Shown: positions 17,082 to 27,088, numbered from the stretch's first letter. The stretch is DNA of 64,000 bases from Streptomyces sp. MNU76 (GCF_020982545.1 NZ_JAJKLK010000007.1:248001-312000), one strand, 5' to 3'. The notes: generated by a model not told the origin, from the sequence alone. Program-made: numbers and translations.

Positions 17082-19040
17082 GTGAGCAACGAAAGCCTGG
17101 CCAACCTCTTGAAGGAGGAGCGACGCTTCGCGCCGCCCGCTGACCTGGCCGAGAACGCCAACGTCACGGCCGAGGCGTACGAACGGGCCAAGGCTGACAG
17201 GCTCGGCTTCTGGGCGGCTCAGGCCCGGCGGCTGACCTGGGCCAAGGAGCCGACCCAGACGCTGAACTGGTCGAACCCGCCGTTCGCCAAGTGGTTCGAG
17301 GACGGCGAGCTCAACGTCGCGTACAACTGCGTCGACCGGCATGTCGAGGCCGGCAACGGCGACCGGGTCGCCATCCACTTCGAGGGCGAACCGGGTGACA
17401 GCCGGGCCCTCACCTACGCCGAGCTCAAGGACGAGGTGAGCAAGGCGGCCAACGCCCTGCTGGAGCTGGGCGTCCAGGCGGGCGACCGGGTCGCGGTCTA
17501 CATGCCGATGATCCCGGAGACTGCCGTGGCGATGCTCGCCTGCGCCCGGATCGGCGCCGCGCACTCCGTCGTGTTCGGCGGCTTCTCGGCGGACGCGCTC
17601 GCGACCCGCATCCAGGACGCCGACGCGAAGGTGGTCATCACCGCCGACGGCGGCTACCGGCGCGGCAAGCCGTCCGCGCTGAAGCCCGCCGTGGACGACG
17701 CGGCCGACCGCGCCGGCAATGTCGAGCACGTCCTCGTCGTCCGCCGCACCGGCCAGGACGTCGCGTGGAACGACTCCCGTGACGTGTGGTGGCACGAGAT
17801 CGTCGACCGGCAGAGCAGCGAGCACACGCCGCAGCCGTTCGGCGCCGAGCACCCGCTGTTCATTCTGTACACGTCCGGCACGACGGGTAAGCCCAAGGGC
17901 ATCCTGCACACCTCCGGCGGCTACCTCACGCAGACGTCGTACACCCACCACGCCGTCTTCGACCTCAAGCCGGAGACGGACGTGTACTGGTGCACGGCCG
18001 ACGTCGGCTGGGTCACCGGCCACTCGTACATCGTCTACGGGCCCCTGGCGAACGGCGCGACGCAGGTCATGTACGAGGGCACGCCGGACACCCCGCACCA
18101 GGGGCGGTTCTGGGAGATCGTGCAGAAGTACGGGGTGACGATCCTCTACACGGCGCCCACGGCCATCCGTACGTTCATGAAGTGGGGCGACGACATCCCC
18201 GCGAAGTTCGACCTGTCCTCGCTGCGCGTCCTCGGCTCCGTCGGCGAGCCCATCAACCCCGAGGCGTGGATCTGGTACCGCAAGCACATCGGGGCCGACG
18301 CGACGCCGATCGTGGACACCTGGTGGCAGACCGAGACCGGCGCGATGATGATCTCGCCGCTGCCGGGCGTGACGTCGACCAAGCCGGGATCCGCGCAGAC
18401 ACCGCTGCCGGGCATCTCCGCGACGGTCGTCGACGACGAGGCGAACGAGGTGCCCGACGGCGGCGGTGGCTATCTCGTCCTCACCGAGCCGTGGCCGTCC
18501 ATGCTGCGCACCATCTGGGGTGACGACCAGCGGTTCCTCGACACGTACTGGTCGCGGTTCGAGGGCAAGTACTTCGCCGGTGACGGGGCGAAGAAGGACG
18601 ACGACGGGGACATCTGGCTCCTCGGCCGCGTCGACGACGTGATGCTCGTGTCCGGCCACAACATCTCGACGACCGAGGTGGAGTCCGCGCTCGTCTCGCA
18701 CCCGTCCGTGGCCGAGGCCGCCGTGGTCGGCGCGGCCGACGAGACCACCGGTCAGGCGATCGTGGCGTTCGTGATCCTGCGCGGGACGGCGAACGCAGAG
18801 GACGAGAGCCTCGTCGCCGACCTCCGCAACCACGTCGGCGCCACCCTCGGCCCGATCGCCAAGCCGAAGCGGATCCTGCCGGTGCAGGAGCTGCCGAAGA
18901 CCCGCTCCGGGAAGATCATGCGGCGACTGCTGCGTGACGTGGCGGAGAACCGTCAGCTCGGCGACGTCACGACGCTGACCGACTCCACGGTCATGGACCT
19001 CATCCAGGCCAAGCTGCCGGCGGCGCCCAGCGAGGACTGA
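17082..19040 (+). CDS. acsA: Acetyl-CoA synthetase
   Basis: About 652 residues from GTG 17082, with AAGGGAG nine bases upstream; an in-frame ATG at 17022 lacks such a site. The AMP-forming motif [11 protein letters not shown] and the A8 hinge region are present, and [10 protein letters not shown] near the end holds the Lys that is acetylated to switch the enzyme off. It converts acetate, ATP and CoA to acetyl-CoA. The position, one gene before nhaA and five before marP, matches SCO3563 and Rv3667. A hairpin just after the stop ends transcription. Confidence 0.96.
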   Translation: MSNESLANLLKEERRFAPPADLAENANVTAEAYERAKADRLGFWAAQARRLTWAKEPTQTLNWSNPPFAKWFEDGELNVAYNCVDRHVEAGNGDRVAIHFEGEPGDSRALTYAELKDEVSKAANALLELGVQAGDRVAVYMPMIPETAVAMLACARIGAAHSVVFGGFSADALATRIQDADAKVVITADGGYRRGKPSALKPAVDDAADRAGNVEHVLVVRRTGQDVAWNDSRDVWWHEIVDRQSSEHTPQPFGAEHPLFILYTSGTTGKPKGILHTSGGYLTQTSYTHHAVFDLKPETDVYWCTADVGWVTGHSYIVYGPLANGATQVMYEGTPDTPHQGRFWEIVQKYGVTILYTAPTAIRTFMKWGDDIPAKFDLSSLRVLGSVGEPINPEAWIWYRKHIGADATPIVDTWWQTETGAMMISPLPGVTSTKPGSAQTPLPGISATVVDDEANEVPDGGGGYLVLTEPWPSMLRTIWGDDQRFLDTYWSRFEGKYFAGDGAKKDDDGDIWLLGRVDDVMLVSGHNISTTEVESALVSHPSVAEAAVVGAADETTGQAIVAFVILRGTANAEDESLVADLRNHVGATLGPIAKPKRILPVQELPKTRSGKIMRRLLRDVAENRQLGDVTTLTDSTVMDLIQAKLPAAPSED

Positions 19041-19058
19041 CACGTCACATACGGCCTC

Positions 19059-19095
19059 AAGGGGCACCCGGCCGCAAGCGCGCCTGGTGCCCCTT
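19059..19095 (+). terminator. acsA terminator hairpin
   Basis: Ten-base perfect arms at 19059-19068 and 19086-19095 lie 18 bases after the acsA stop. Confidence 0.7.
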
Positions 19096-19106
19096 AGCTA
19101 AGCTAA
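19094..19106. promoter_or_regulatory. Palindrome upstream of nhaA, possible operator
   Basis: TTAGCTAAGCTAA is a perfect dyad around A19100, about 70 bases before the nhaA start, and is AT-rich for this genome. It is a plausible binding site for a dimeric regulator of nhaA. Confidence 0.35.
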
Positions 19107-19173
19107 AGAACAGGTGTGCCGGGAAGTCTGGTCGGCGAGTGTTCCGTGCTGTCCACCGACCGGAGGTCCCACT

Positions 19174-20577
19174 GTGGCCGCGTCCCGTACCACCCCCACC
19201 CGCAAGGTCCTCGGCCGGCTCTCCCTGCCGGAACGGACCTTCGTGGCGGACGCGCTGCGCACGGAGACCGTCGGCGGTGTGCTGCTGCTCCTGGCCGCAG
19301 TCACCGCGCTGGTCTGGGTCAACGTCCCCGCGCTGCGCGACAGCTACGAGAGCGTGAGCCAGTTCCACTTCGGCCCCGAGGCCCTCGGCCTCGACCTGTC
19401 CGTGGCGCACTGGGCGGCTGACGGGCTCCTCGCGATCTTCTTCTTCGTCGCCGGCATCGAACTCAAGCGCGAACTGGTCGCCGGTGACCTCAAGGACCCC
19501 AGGACGGCCGCACTGCCCGTGGTGGCCGCGCTGTGCGGCATGGCCGCACCGGCGCTCGTCTACACACTCACCAACCTCTCCGGCGGCGGCTCGCTGGCCG
19601 GTTGGGCGGTGCCCACGGCCACCGACATCGCCTTCGCGCTGGCCGTGCTCGCCGTCATCGGCACGTCCCTGCCGAACGCACTGCGGGCCTTCCTGCTCAC
19701 CCTCGCCGTCGTCGACGACCTGTTCGCGATCCTGATCATCGCGGTGTTCTTCACGGACGGCCTGAACTTCGCCGCGCTCGGCGGCGCCGTCGCCGCGCTC
19801 GCCGTCTTCTGGCTGCTGCTGAACAAGGGCGTACGCGGGTGGTACGTGTACGTCCCGCTCGCGCTCGTCGTCTGGGCGCTGATGTACAACAGCGGCGTGC
19901 ACGCCACGATCGCCGGGGTCGCGATGGGTCTGATGCTGCGCTGCAGCCGACGCGAAGGGGAGGAACACTCCCCCGGCGAGCACATCGAGCATCTGGTGCG
20001 CCCCCTGTCGGCCGGTCTGGCGGTGCCGCTGTTCGCCCTGTTCAGCGCGGGTGTCGCGGTGTCGGGCGACGCGCTGGCGAAGGTGTTCACGCAGCCGGAG
20101 ACGCTCGGGGTGGTGCTCGGGCTGGTGGTAGGCAAGGCGGTCGGGATCTTCGGCGGGACCTGGCTGACCGCCCGCTTCACCCGGGCCTCGCTCTCCGACG
20201 ACCTGTCCTGGCCGGACGTCTTCGCGGTCTCCTCCCTCGCCGGGATCGGCTTCACCGTGTCGCTGCTCATCGGTGAACTGGCCTTCGAGGGCGACCAGGT
20301 GCTCACCGACGGCGTCAAGGCCGCCGTCCTCATCGGTTCGCTCGTCGCGGCGGTCCTGGCGACCGTCCTGCTGAAGCTGCGGAACGCCAAGTACCAGGCA
20401 CTGTGGGCCGCCGAGGAGCGCGATGACGACCTCGACGGCATCCCCGACATCTACGAACAGGACGACCCTGCGTACCACCTGCGCATGGCGGAGATCTACG
20501 AACGCAAGGCCGCGGAACATCGCAGGCTTGCCGAAGTGGCGGGCGGGGCAGGCGTCGGCGACGACGGTCCGGCATGA
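19174..20577 (+). CDS. nhaA: Na+/H+ antiporter NhaA
   Basis: About 467 residues from GTG 19174, with CGGAGG eight bases upstream. There are twelve predicted helices. PTATDIAFALAVLAVIG and LAVVDDLFAILIIAVFF carry the paired Asp residues needed for Na+/H+ exchange. The C-terminal tail is hydrophilic and longer than in enterobacterial NhaA, ending in an Arg/Ala-rich cytoplasmic stretch. It exports sodium in exchange for protons and supports growth at alkaline pH and high salt. Confidence 0.95.
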   Translation: MAASRTTPTRKVLGRLSLPERTFVADALRTETVGGVLLLLAAVTALVWVNVPALRDSYESVSQFHFGPEALGLDLSVAHWAADGLLAIFFFVAGIELKRELVAGDLKDPRTAALPVVAALCGMAAPALVYTLTNLSGGGSLAGWAVPTATDIAFALAVLAVIGTSLPNALRAFLLTLAVVDDLFAILIIAVFFTDGLNFAALGGAVAALAVFWLLLNKGVRGWYVYVPLALVVWALMYNSGVHATIAGVAMGLMLRCSRREGEEHSPGEHIEHLVRPLSAGLAVPLFALFSAGVAVSGDALAKVFTQPETLGVVLGLVVGKAVGIFGGTWLTARFTRASLSDDLSWPDVFAVSSLAGIGFTVSLLIGELAFEGDQVLTDGVKAAVLIGSLVAAVLATVLLKLRNAKYQALWAAEERDDDLDGIPDIYEQDDPAYHLRMAEIYERKAAEHRRLAEVAGGAGVGDDGPA

Positions 20578-20628
20578 TCTGACAGGACCGTAGACAGGAC
20601 CGTACAAACGCATATGAGGGAGACCCCG

Positions 20629-21108
20629 ATGAGCGCACCCGACGGCAGCCCGGTCGGAGCCGAACGCAGCGTCGGCCAGTTGGTCGCCTCGGCGACGGCC
20701 GAGATGTCCGCGCTGGTGCACGACGAGATCGCGCTGGCCAAGGCCCAGCTCAGGCAGGACGTCAAGCGAGGCGCGATCGGAGGTGGGTTGTTCACCCTGG
20801 CCGGCGCGGTGCTGGTCTTCTCCCTGCCGATGCTGAGTTTCGCCCTGGCGTACGGCATCCACACCTGGACCGACTGGAACCTCGCGCTCTGCTTCCTGCT
20901 GTCGTTCCTGGCGAACGTGGTGGTCGCGATCGTGCTGGGGCTCGTCGGTGCCGTCTTCTCCAAGAAGGCCAAGAAGAGCCAGGGCCCGCAGAAGGTCGCC
21001 GCGTCCATGAAGGAGACGGCGGGCGTGCTGCAGAACGCCAAGCCGCACCCCCGTCGGACCGCCCCGGCGGACGGAGCCGTCGAGGCTGTGGCACGCTCGA
21101 CGTCATGA
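20629..21108 (+). CDS. Phage-holin-superfamily membrane protein (Phage_holin_3_6; Rv3669-like)
   Basis: About 159 residues from ATG 20629, with GAGGGAGA placed five bases before it. An N-terminal amphipathic segment (SVGQLVASATAEMSALVHDE, about 13-32) is followed by two membrane helices around 55-105 and a basic tail. Despite the family name this is a housekeeping protein of actinobacteria with no phage genes nearby. It is coupled to the epoxide hydrolase gene by a four-base overlap, as in M. tuberculosis. Confidence 0.82.
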   Translation: MSAPDGSPVGAERSVGQLVASATAEMSALVHDEIALAKAQLRQDVKRGAIGGGLFTLAGAVLVFSLPMLSFALAYGIHTWTDWNLALCFLLSFLANVVVAIVLGLVGAVFSKKAKKSQGPQKVAASMKETAGVLQNAKPHPRRTAPADGAVEAVARSTS

Positions 21109-22067
21109 CCGACCCCGCGACCACCCCGGCCGCCCCCTGGAATCAGCCCGCGTCTCCCGTACGACTCGACGTGCCCGGCGCCAAGGAGCTGATCCACCGG
21201 GACGTGGCCGCCAACGGCGCGCGCTTCCACATCGCCGAGGTGGGCGACGGACCGCTGGTGCTGCTGCTGCACGGCTTCCCGCAGTTCTGGTGGACCTGGC
21301 GGCACCAGATGGTCTCCCTCGCCGAGGCCGGGTTCCGGGCCGTGGCCATGGACCTGCGCGGAGTCGGCGGCAGCGACCGCACCCCCCGGGGTTACGACCC
21401 GGCGAACCTCGCCCTCGACATCACCGGCGTCGTCCGGTCCCTCGGCGAGCCCGACGCCGCGCTGGTCGGCCACGACCTGGGCGGCTATCTGGCGTGGACG
21501 GCGGCCGTGATGCGCCCCAAGCTCGTACGGCGGCTCGCGGTCTCCTCGATGCCGCACCCGCGGCGCTGGCGCTCGGCCATGCTCTCCGACGTCAAGCAGA
21601 CCTCCGCGGGCTCCTACATCTGGGGCTTCCAGCGGCCCTGGATCCCCGAGCGGCAGCTCACCGCCGACGACGGCGCCCTGGTCGGCCGGCTCATCCGTGA
21701 CTGGTCGGGGCCGAAGCTGCCCGACGACGAGGCCGTGGAGGCGTATCAGCGGGCGATGTGCATCCCGTCGACCGCGCACTGCTCGATCGAGCCGTACCGG
21801 TGGATGGTGCGGTCCATGGCCCGCCCGGACGGCATCCAGTTCAACCGCCGGATGAAGCGACCGGTCCGGGTGCCCACCCTCCATCTGCACGGTTCGCTGG
21901 ACCCGGTGATGCGCACGCGCAGTGCGGCCGGATCCGGGGAGTACGTCGAAGCGCCGTACCGTTGGCGGCTGTTCGACGGTCTGGGACACTTCCCGCACGA
22001 GGAGGACCCGGTGGCGTTCTCCACCGAGCTCATCAACTGGCTGAAGGACCCCGAGCCCGACCGGTGA
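21105..22067 (+). CDS. Alpha/beta hydrolase, epoxide hydrolase type (EphE-like)
   Basis: A 320-residue protein. HGFPQFWWTWRHQM is the oxyanion-hole segment with HGFP, and VGHDLGGYLAW is the nucleophile elbow with Asp as nucleophile. GHFPHEE near residue 301 supplies the catalytic His. An Asp elbow and HGFP mark epoxide hydrolases and dehalogenases rather than esterases. Gene order (holin-like protein, this gene, marP) equals that of Rv3669-Rv3671c, where the enzyme is EphE. The natural substrate is unknown. Confidence 0.88.
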   Translation: MTDPATTPAAPWNQPASPVRLDVPGAKELIHRDVAANGARFHIAEVGDGPLVLLLHGFPQFWWTWRHQMVSLAEAGFRAVAMDLRGVGGSDRTPRGYDPANLALDITGVVRSLGEPDAALVGHDLGGYLAWTAAVMRPKLVRRLAVSSMPHPRRWRSAMLSDVKQTSAGSYIWGFQRPWIPERQLTADDGALVGRLIRDWSGPKLPDDEAVEAYQRAMCIPSTAHCSIEPYRWMVRSMARPDGIQFNRRMKRPVRVPTLHLHGSLDPVMRTRSAAGSGEYVEAPYRWRLFDGLGHFPHEEDPVAFSTELINWLKDPEPDR

Positions 22068-22208
22068 GTCGGCCAGGTCGCCCGCTATCCGAACGTGAAC
22101 ACCCGAACGTGAACACCTGTTCCACGAACAGCCACTTGCCCGGCGCATAGGCCAATTGGGGGGCGTGGGGGCGGTTATCGACCTTGGGGCGGGGGCACAC
22201 GTCGGGGT

Positions 22209-22388
22209 ATGGGCTGGACGCACGACTACAGTGACGCAGCACGCAACCGCCGCTCGGCCTCGGGCCTGAGCTCGCACCAGAGGGGCGGCCCGCAACTGCA
22301 GGGCACCGATCCCCGACTGGGCATTCCGCGCATCCTGCGCCGCCGGGCCCGCTGGGTCTCGGCCCGCCTGCGCCATCCCCGTCCCTGA
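22209..22388 (+). CDS. Small basic protein of 59 residues, unknown
   Basis: ATG 22209 to TGA 22386-22388 encodes a 59-residue Arg-rich protein beginning MGWTHDYSD and ending in a run of Arg and Pro. It fills the gap between the hydrolase and the convergent marP gene. Codon positions follow the high-GC third-base pattern of Streptomyces genes. No family is recognised. The ribosome binding site is weak (GTCGGGG directly upstream), so it may not be translated. Confidence 0.45.
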   Translation: MGWTHDYSDAARNRRSASGLSSHQRGGPQLQGTDPRLGIPRILRRRARWVSARLRHPRP

Positions 22389-22456
22389 CCTGTACGGGCG
22401 ATCCCGACCGGGGCGACCCGCACAGGACCTCACACCACCACCGGCCCCGCCCGGCC

Positions 22457-23656
22457 TCAGAGCGCGCAGCTGTCGCTGTCCACCTGCTGGTTGGCCGTAC
22501 GGCCCTTGGCGATGTCCTCCTCCACCTCGTCCGCGGTGAGGGCGTAGCCCGTCTGCGAGTCGTCGAGGGACTTCGCGAAGACCACGCCGTAGACCTTGCC
22601 GTCGGTCGTGAGCAGCGGACCGCCGGAGTTGCCCTGGCGGACGGTCGCGTAGAGCGAGTAGACGTCACGGTGGACGGTGCCGCGCTTGTAGATGTCGGCG
22701 CCGTTGGCGGTGATGCGACCGCGCACGCGCGCGGGGCGGATGTCGTACGCGCCGTTCTCCGGGAAGCCCGCGACGATCGCGTCGTCGCTGCTGACGGCGT
22801 CCTTGGTGGTGAACTGCAGCGCGGGCGCCTTGAGGCCGGGCACGTCCAGGACGGCGATGTCGCGCTCCCAGTCGTAGAGGACGACCTTGGCGTCGTACTT
22901 GCGGCCCTCGCCGCCGATCTGGACGGTGGGTTCGTCGACTCCGCCGACCACGTGCGCGTTGGTCATCACCCGGCGCTCGCCGAAGACGAAGCCGGTGCCC
23001 TCCAGGACCTTGCCGCAACTCTGGGCGGTGCCCATGACCTTGACGATGGATCGCTTGGCGCGCTGGGCGGCCGGGCTGTTCGCGAGCGCGGGGTCGGGGG
23101 GCTGGACCTCGGTGATCGGCTCGTTCGAGAACGGGCTGAAGACCTGTGGGAAGCCGTTCTGTGTGAGGACGGAGGAGAAGTCCGCGAACCAGGTGTCCGC
23201 CTGGGCGGGCAGGGCACCGGCCACGCCCTGGAGCACCTTGGAGTTGCGGACCTCCTTGCCGAGCGTGGGCAGGGTCGTCCCGGCGAGTGCGGAACCGATC
23301 AGCCAGGCGACCAGGAGCATCGCGACGACGTTGACGAGGGCGCCGCCGGTGGCGTCCAGGGCGCGGGCCGGGGACCAGGTGATGTAGCGGCGCAGCTTGT
23401 TGCCGAGGTGGGTGGTCAGGGCCTGGCCGACGGAGGCGCAGACGATCACGATGACCACCGCGACGACCGCGGCGGCCGTGCTGACCTCGGAGTTGTCGGT
23501 CATCCAGTCCCAGATGAAGGGCAGGGCGTACACCGCGACGAGACCGCCGCCGAGGAAGCCGATCACTGAGAGGATGCCGACGACGAAGCCCTGTCGATAG
23601 CCCACGATCGCGAACCAGACGGCGGCGACCAGCAACAGGATGTCCAGCACGTTCAC
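22457..23656 (-). CDS. marP: MarP-type membrane serine protease
   Basis: A 399-residue protein. The first 160 residues carry four membrane helices of the CvpA type. The C-terminal half is a chymotrypsin-like protease with His in MTNAHVVGG, Asp in ERDIAVLDV and Ser in RQGNSGGPLL. The mycobacterial orthologue Rv3671c is a periplasmic protease needed for acid tolerance and activates a peptidoglycan hydrolase. It is transcribed away from nth and crp, with the NUDIX gene upstream on the same strand. Confidence 0.93.
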   Translation of the reverse strand: MNVLDILLLVAAVWFAIVGYRQGFVVGILSVIGFLGGGLVAVYALPFIWDWMTDNSEVSTAAAVVAVVIVIVCASVGQALTTHLGNKLRRYITWSPARALDATGGALVNVVAMLLVAWLIGSALAGTTLPTLGKEVRNSKVLQGVAGALPAQADTWFADFSSVLTQNGFPQVFSPFSNEPITEVQPPDPALANSPAAQRAKRSIVKVMGTAQSCGKVLEGTGFVFGERRVMTNAHVVGGVDEPTVQIGGEGRKYDAKVVLYDWERDIAVLDVPGLKAPALQFTTKDAVSSDDAIVAGFPENGAYDIRPARVRGRITANGADIYKRGTVHRDVYSLYATVRQGNSGGPLLTTDGKVYGVVFAKSLDDSQTGYALTADEVEEDIAKGRTANQQVDSDSCAL

Positions 23657-23776
23657 CGCTTCAAGCCTCGCCTCGTCACTACGCGATCACTACAGGCCGA
23701 CCAGGGGGACCGGTCCGCCGCGCGGCGACAGGGGGACGCGACAGGCCCCAGAAGACGCAGCACGGCAGACACCCTG

Positions 23777-24523
23777 TCATGAGCGCCAGTCGAGCGGGAC
23801 CTGCTTCTCGCGGTCCCAGGGGCGCTCCCAGCCCGAGTAGTGCAGCAGACGGTCGATCACTCCGGCCGTGAAACCCCACACCAGGGCTGATTCGACCAGA
23901 AATGCCGGGCCTGCGTAGCCACGGGGGTGCACGGCGGTGGCTCTGTTGGCGGGATCCGTGAGATCCGCCACGGGAACGGTGAAGACGCGGGCCGTCTCGT
24001 TCGGATCGACGACCCGGACCGGGGTGGGGCGGCACCACCAGCCCAGGACGGGGGTCACCACGAAGCCGCTGACCGGGATGTAGAGCTTGGGCAGCACACC
24101 GAAGAGCTGGACGCCGGCGGGGTCGAGACCGGTCTCTTCCTCGGCCTCCCGCAGGGCGGCCCGCAGCGGGCCGTCGGTCCCCGGGTCGCCGTCCTCGGGG
24201 TCGAGGGCACCGCCCGGGAAGGACGGCTGGCCCGCGTGCGATCTGAGCGAACCGGCGCGCTCCATGAGCAGCAGCTCGGGTCCGTCCGGGCCGTCGCCGA
24301 ACAGGATCAGGACCGCCGACTGTCGCCCCGAGCCGTTCTCCGGCGGGAGGAAGCGGCTGAGCTGCAGCGGTTCGACCGTCTCGGCGGCGCGCACCACCGG
24401 GTCCAGCCAGGGGGGCAGGCCCGCCTTGTCCAGGGCGACGGGCCCGGCCCACGCGGGGTGCCGCCCCGTCTGGTGCCCGTTGTCGGTGTCCGTGCCGCCG
24501 TCCGTCCGGCTCGCGCGTGTCAT
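23777..24523 (-). CDS. NUDIX hydrolase, CoA pyrophosphatase type
   Basis: About 248 residues from ATG 24523, preceded by GGGGGTGG; a longer frame from 24661 adds an unconserved Pro/Arg-rich leader. The NUDIX box reads GGALDPEDGD then LREAEEETGL (the RExxEExG core), and RAGSLRSHAGQPSFPGG is the CoA-NUDIX (UPF0035) signature with its HxGxxxFPG pattern. It probably cleaves CoA or acyl-CoA derivatives into phosphopantetheine products. It lies between marP and nth, as Rv3672c does. Confidence 0.88.
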   Translation of the reverse strand: MTRASRTDGGTDTDNGHQTGRHPAWAGPVALDKAGLPPWLDPVVRAAETVEPLQLSRFLPPENGSGRQSAVLILFGDGPDGPELLLMERAGSLRSHAGQPSFPGGALDPEDGDPGTDGPLRAALREAEEETGLDPAGVQLFGVLPKLYIPVSGFVVTPVLGWWCRPTPVRVVDPNETARVFTVPVADLTDPANRATAVHPRGYAGPAFLVESALVWGFTAGVIDRLLHYSGWERPWDREKQVPLDWRS

Positions 24524-24797
24524 AGCCACCCCCGTCGTTCTTCCGGTCCCAACGCCCGGAGGGCCGCTGATCGTTCCACTTGGGCCGCGCATCCCACTTG
24601 TGGGTGGCGGAAGGCGGGGTGGGGAGAGCGCGGTCCGGAGGGGGCGCGGAACGGCGCGCATGGTGCAGGGGTGTGGGCGCCGGCGCGCGTGCCCGAGGGG
24701 CCGGGTGTGGTGACGCGCGTGGCTGAGATGTCGGGTGTGGTGGTGTGGGCGCCGATGATGCCACCGGCGGGCATGGCCGGGCGCTCGGTGTGGGCCG

Positions 24798-25925
24798 TCA
24801 TCCGGCGGCTCCGAGCGGCGGGGCCGGGATGCCGCCCGCCTCCAGGTAGGACTGCGGGGGCTTGAGGCGCTGCCCCGGGAAGCCGCCCTTCTCGTACTTC
24901 AGGAGCTTCCTGGCCTTCTCGGGGTCGGTCTCCCCCTCACCGAACGCCGGGCAGAGCGGAGCGATGGGGCAGGCGCCGCAGGCCGGTTTGCGGGCGTGGC
25001 AGATGCGACGGCCGTGGAAGATCACGTGGTGCGACAGCATCGTCCACTCGCTCTTCGGGAAGAGCGCGCCGATGGCCGCCTCGATCTTGTCCGGGTCGGT
25101 CGCCTCGGTCCAGCGCCAGCGCCGTACGAGCCGTTGGAAGTGGGTGTCGACGGTGATGCCGGGTCGGCCGAACGCGTTGCCCAGCACGACGAAGGCGGTC
25201 TTGCGGCCGACGCCCGGCAGCTTGACCAGGTCTTCGAGACGGCCGGGGACCTCACCGCCGTGGTTCTCCACCAGGGCCTTGGACAGCCCCATCACCGACT
25301 TCGTCTTGGCCCGGAAGAACCCGCAGGGCCGCAGGATCTCCTCGACCTCCTGCGGGTCGGCCGCGGCCAGGTCCTCGGGGGTGGGGTACTTCGCGAACAG
25401 TGCCGGTGTCGTCTGGTTGACCCGCAGGTCGGTCGTCTGGGCGGACAGGACCGTCGCCACGATCAGCTGGAAGGAGTTCTCGAAGTCCAACTCGGGGTGC
25501 GCGTACGGGTACACCTCGGCGAGTTCGCGGTTGATGCGGCGGGCACGGCGGACGAGGGCGGTCCGAGACTCGGGCTTGGCCGCCGAGGCCTTTCTCCGAG
25601 CCGGGGCGGCTCCCTGCGCCGGGGCCGCTCCCTGCGCCGGGGCGGCCTTCTTCACCGCCGCCTTCTTCACCGCCGCCGCCTTCCGGGCGGTGGCCCTCTT
25701 CACCGGGGCCGGCTTGCCCACCGGGGCGGGTTGGCCCGCCGGGGCTGCTTTCGCCGGGGCCGTGGTCTCTCGGGCGGAGTTCTCCGCCGCTGATGGATCG
25801 GACACCTTCGTCGCCTTTGCCGTTTTGTTCGCTCCCGTGGGGCCCTGTTCGCCCACAGCGGAATCGCGCCGTACAACCACGCGTCCAGCCCCCTCGGCCT
25901 GCGCTCTCACCGGCGATTTGGACAC
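24798..25925 (-). CDS. nth: Endonuclease III with an Ala/Lys/Pro-rich N-terminal tail
   Basis: A 375-residue protein; typical Nth has about 215-250 residues. The first 120 are a low-complexity basic tail with repeated [10 protein letters not shown] and AQGAAP units, similar to histone-H1-like tails. The catalytic domain follows: the helix-hairpin-helix LPGVGRKTA, the catalytic Asp in VDTHFQRL, and the iron-sulfur cluster with C-x6-C-x2-C-x5-C spacing starting at CHARKPAC. It removes oxidised pyrimidines and nicks abasic sites. The GTG start at 25925 is the longest choice; internal GTG codons could shorten the tail. It is divergent from crp. Confidence 0.93.
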   Translation of the reverse strand: MSKSPVRAQAEGAGRVVVRRDSAVGEQGPTGANKTAKATKVSDPSAAENSARETTAPAKAAPAGQPAPVGKPAPVKRATARKAAAVKKAAVKKAAPAQGAAPAQGAAPARRKASAAKPESRTALVRRARRINRELAEVYPYAHPELDFENSFQLIVATVLSAQTTDLRVNQTTPALFAKYPTPEDLAAADPQEVEEILRPCGFFRAKTKSVMGLSKALVENHGGEVPGRLEDLVKLPGVGRKTAFVVLGNAFGRPGITVDTHFQRLVRRWRWTEATDPDKIEAAIGALFPKSEWTMLSHHVIFHGRRICHARKPACGACPIAPLCPAFGEGETDPEKARKLLKYEKGGFPGQRLKPPQSYLEAGGIPAPPLGAAG

Positions 25926-26027
25926 CCGGCCAGCCTAAAGCCCGGCACCGACATCCGCCCCGGGCCCAGAAGATCGGCCCCCAATTGGACCCCTGACGCT
26001 TACCCCGGGACATGTGTGCGGCATCCT

Positions 26028-26041
26028 TGTGACAGATCACA
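26028..26041. promoter_or_regulatory. Crp-binding site upstream of crp
   Basis: TGTGACAGATCACA is a near-perfect dyad containing GTG-N6-CAC, the core reported for Streptomyces Crp, about 90 bases before the crp start. It suggests autoregulation. Confidence 0.6.
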
Positions 26042-26131
26042 CTGTTTGGACCGTCCGGCAAGATGGGGAACACGGTCCCCTGGTAGTACGGGGAGCAAGA
26101 TCCCCTGAGCAGGTCGACAAGGAGAGAACTC

Positions 26132-26806
26132 GTGGACGACGTTCTGCGGCGCGCCCCGCTCTTCGCGGCGCTCGATGACGAGCAGGCCGCGGAGCTCCGC
26201 GCCTCCATGAGTGAGGTGACCCTCGCGCGCGGTGACGCTCTCTTCCACGAGGGTGACCCGGGAGACCGCCTCTACGTGGTCACCGAGGGCAAGGTGAAGC
26301 TGCACCGCGCCTCGCCCGACGGCCGCGAGAACATGCTGGCCGTGCTCGGCCCCGGTGAGCTGATCGGCGAGCTGTCGCTGTTCGACCCGGGTCCGCGGAC
26401 GGCGACGGCCACCGCGCTGACCGAGGTCAAGCTGCTGGGCCTCGGCCACGGCGACCTCCAGCCCTGGCTGAACGCGCGGCCCGAGGTGGCGGCGGCGCTG
26501 CTGCGCGCGGTCGCCCGGCGACTGCGCAAGACCAACGACCAGATGTCCGACCTGGTGTTCTCGGACGTGCCCGGGCGGGTCGCTCGCGCGCTGCTGGACC
26601 TCTCCCGCCGGTTCGGCGTGCAGTCGGAGGAAGGCATCCATGTGGTGCACGACCTCACGCAGGAGGAGCTGGCGCAGCTCGTGGGCGCGTCCCGCGAGAC
26701 GGTGAACAAGGCGCTGGCGGACTTCGCGCAGCGCGGATGGCTGCGCCTGGAGGCTCGCGCGGTGATCCTGCTGGACGTGGAGCGACTGGCCAAGCGCTCT
26801 CGCTGA
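26132..26806 (+). CDS. crp: Crp/Fnr family regulator Crp
   Basis: 224 residues from GTG 26132, with AAGGAGAG eight bases upstream. A cyclic-nucleotide-binding domain (about 1-115) contains GELIGELSLFDPGPRTATATA, the phosphate-binding cassette. A long dimerisation helix and a winged helix-turn-helix follow (LTQEELAQLVGASRETVNKAL, about 174-194). In S. coelicolor Crp controls germination and antibiotic production, and it binds cAMP. The length and sequence match SCO3571, and the mycobacterial counterpart is Rv3676. Confidence 0.96.
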   Translation: MDDVLRRAPLFAALDDEQAAELRASMSEVTLARGDALFHEGDPGDRLYVVTEGKVKLHRASPDGRENMLAVLGPGELIGELSLFDPGPRTATATALTEVKLLGLGHGDLQPWLNARPEVAAALLRAVARRLRKTNDQMSDLVFSDVPGRVARALLDLSRRFGVQSEEGIHVVHDLTQEELAQLVGASRETVNKALADFAQRGWLRLEARAVILLDVERLAKRSR

Positions 26807-26820
26807 CGCGGGGCTCGACT

Positions 26821-26908
26821 TTCGATCGGGTTTTCACTTCGATCGGGCTTTCACGGGCCGGGCGGCGCCGTTCGTCTTTCGTTCGATCGGGTTCGTCTTT
26901 CGATGGGG
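26821..26908. repeat. TTCGATCGGG direct repeats after crp
   Basis: TTCGATCGGG occurs at 26821-26830, 26838-26847 and 26882-26891, and a one-base variant (TTCGATGGGG) at 26899-26908. They lie in the non-coding gap of 26807-27088 between crp and the convergent MBL gene. Function unknown. Confidence 0.6.
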
Positions 26909-27088
26909 TTCGTCTCGTTCTCGGGGCGGGCCCCATCGTTCCGTGGCGCCCTGGACGGGCCTGGAAGGGGCCTCTGGGGCCCGAGAGGGACCTGAGGTCG
27001 GGTGGCCACCCCGGGCGTCCGGGAAGCCCGGAGACGGACACCCAGGCGCAAAGACGGTCAGGGTCGACCTCGGACCGACTCGAAGCGG

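Noticed and set aside
16848-19067. A 739-codon minus-strand frame over acsA
   Set aside because: A shadow of acsA, whose motifs and start are clear on the plus strand.
20629-21108. Prophage based on the holin-family name
   Set aside because: The protein is a conserved chromosomal gene with the same neighbours in mycobacteria, and no phage genes adjoin it.
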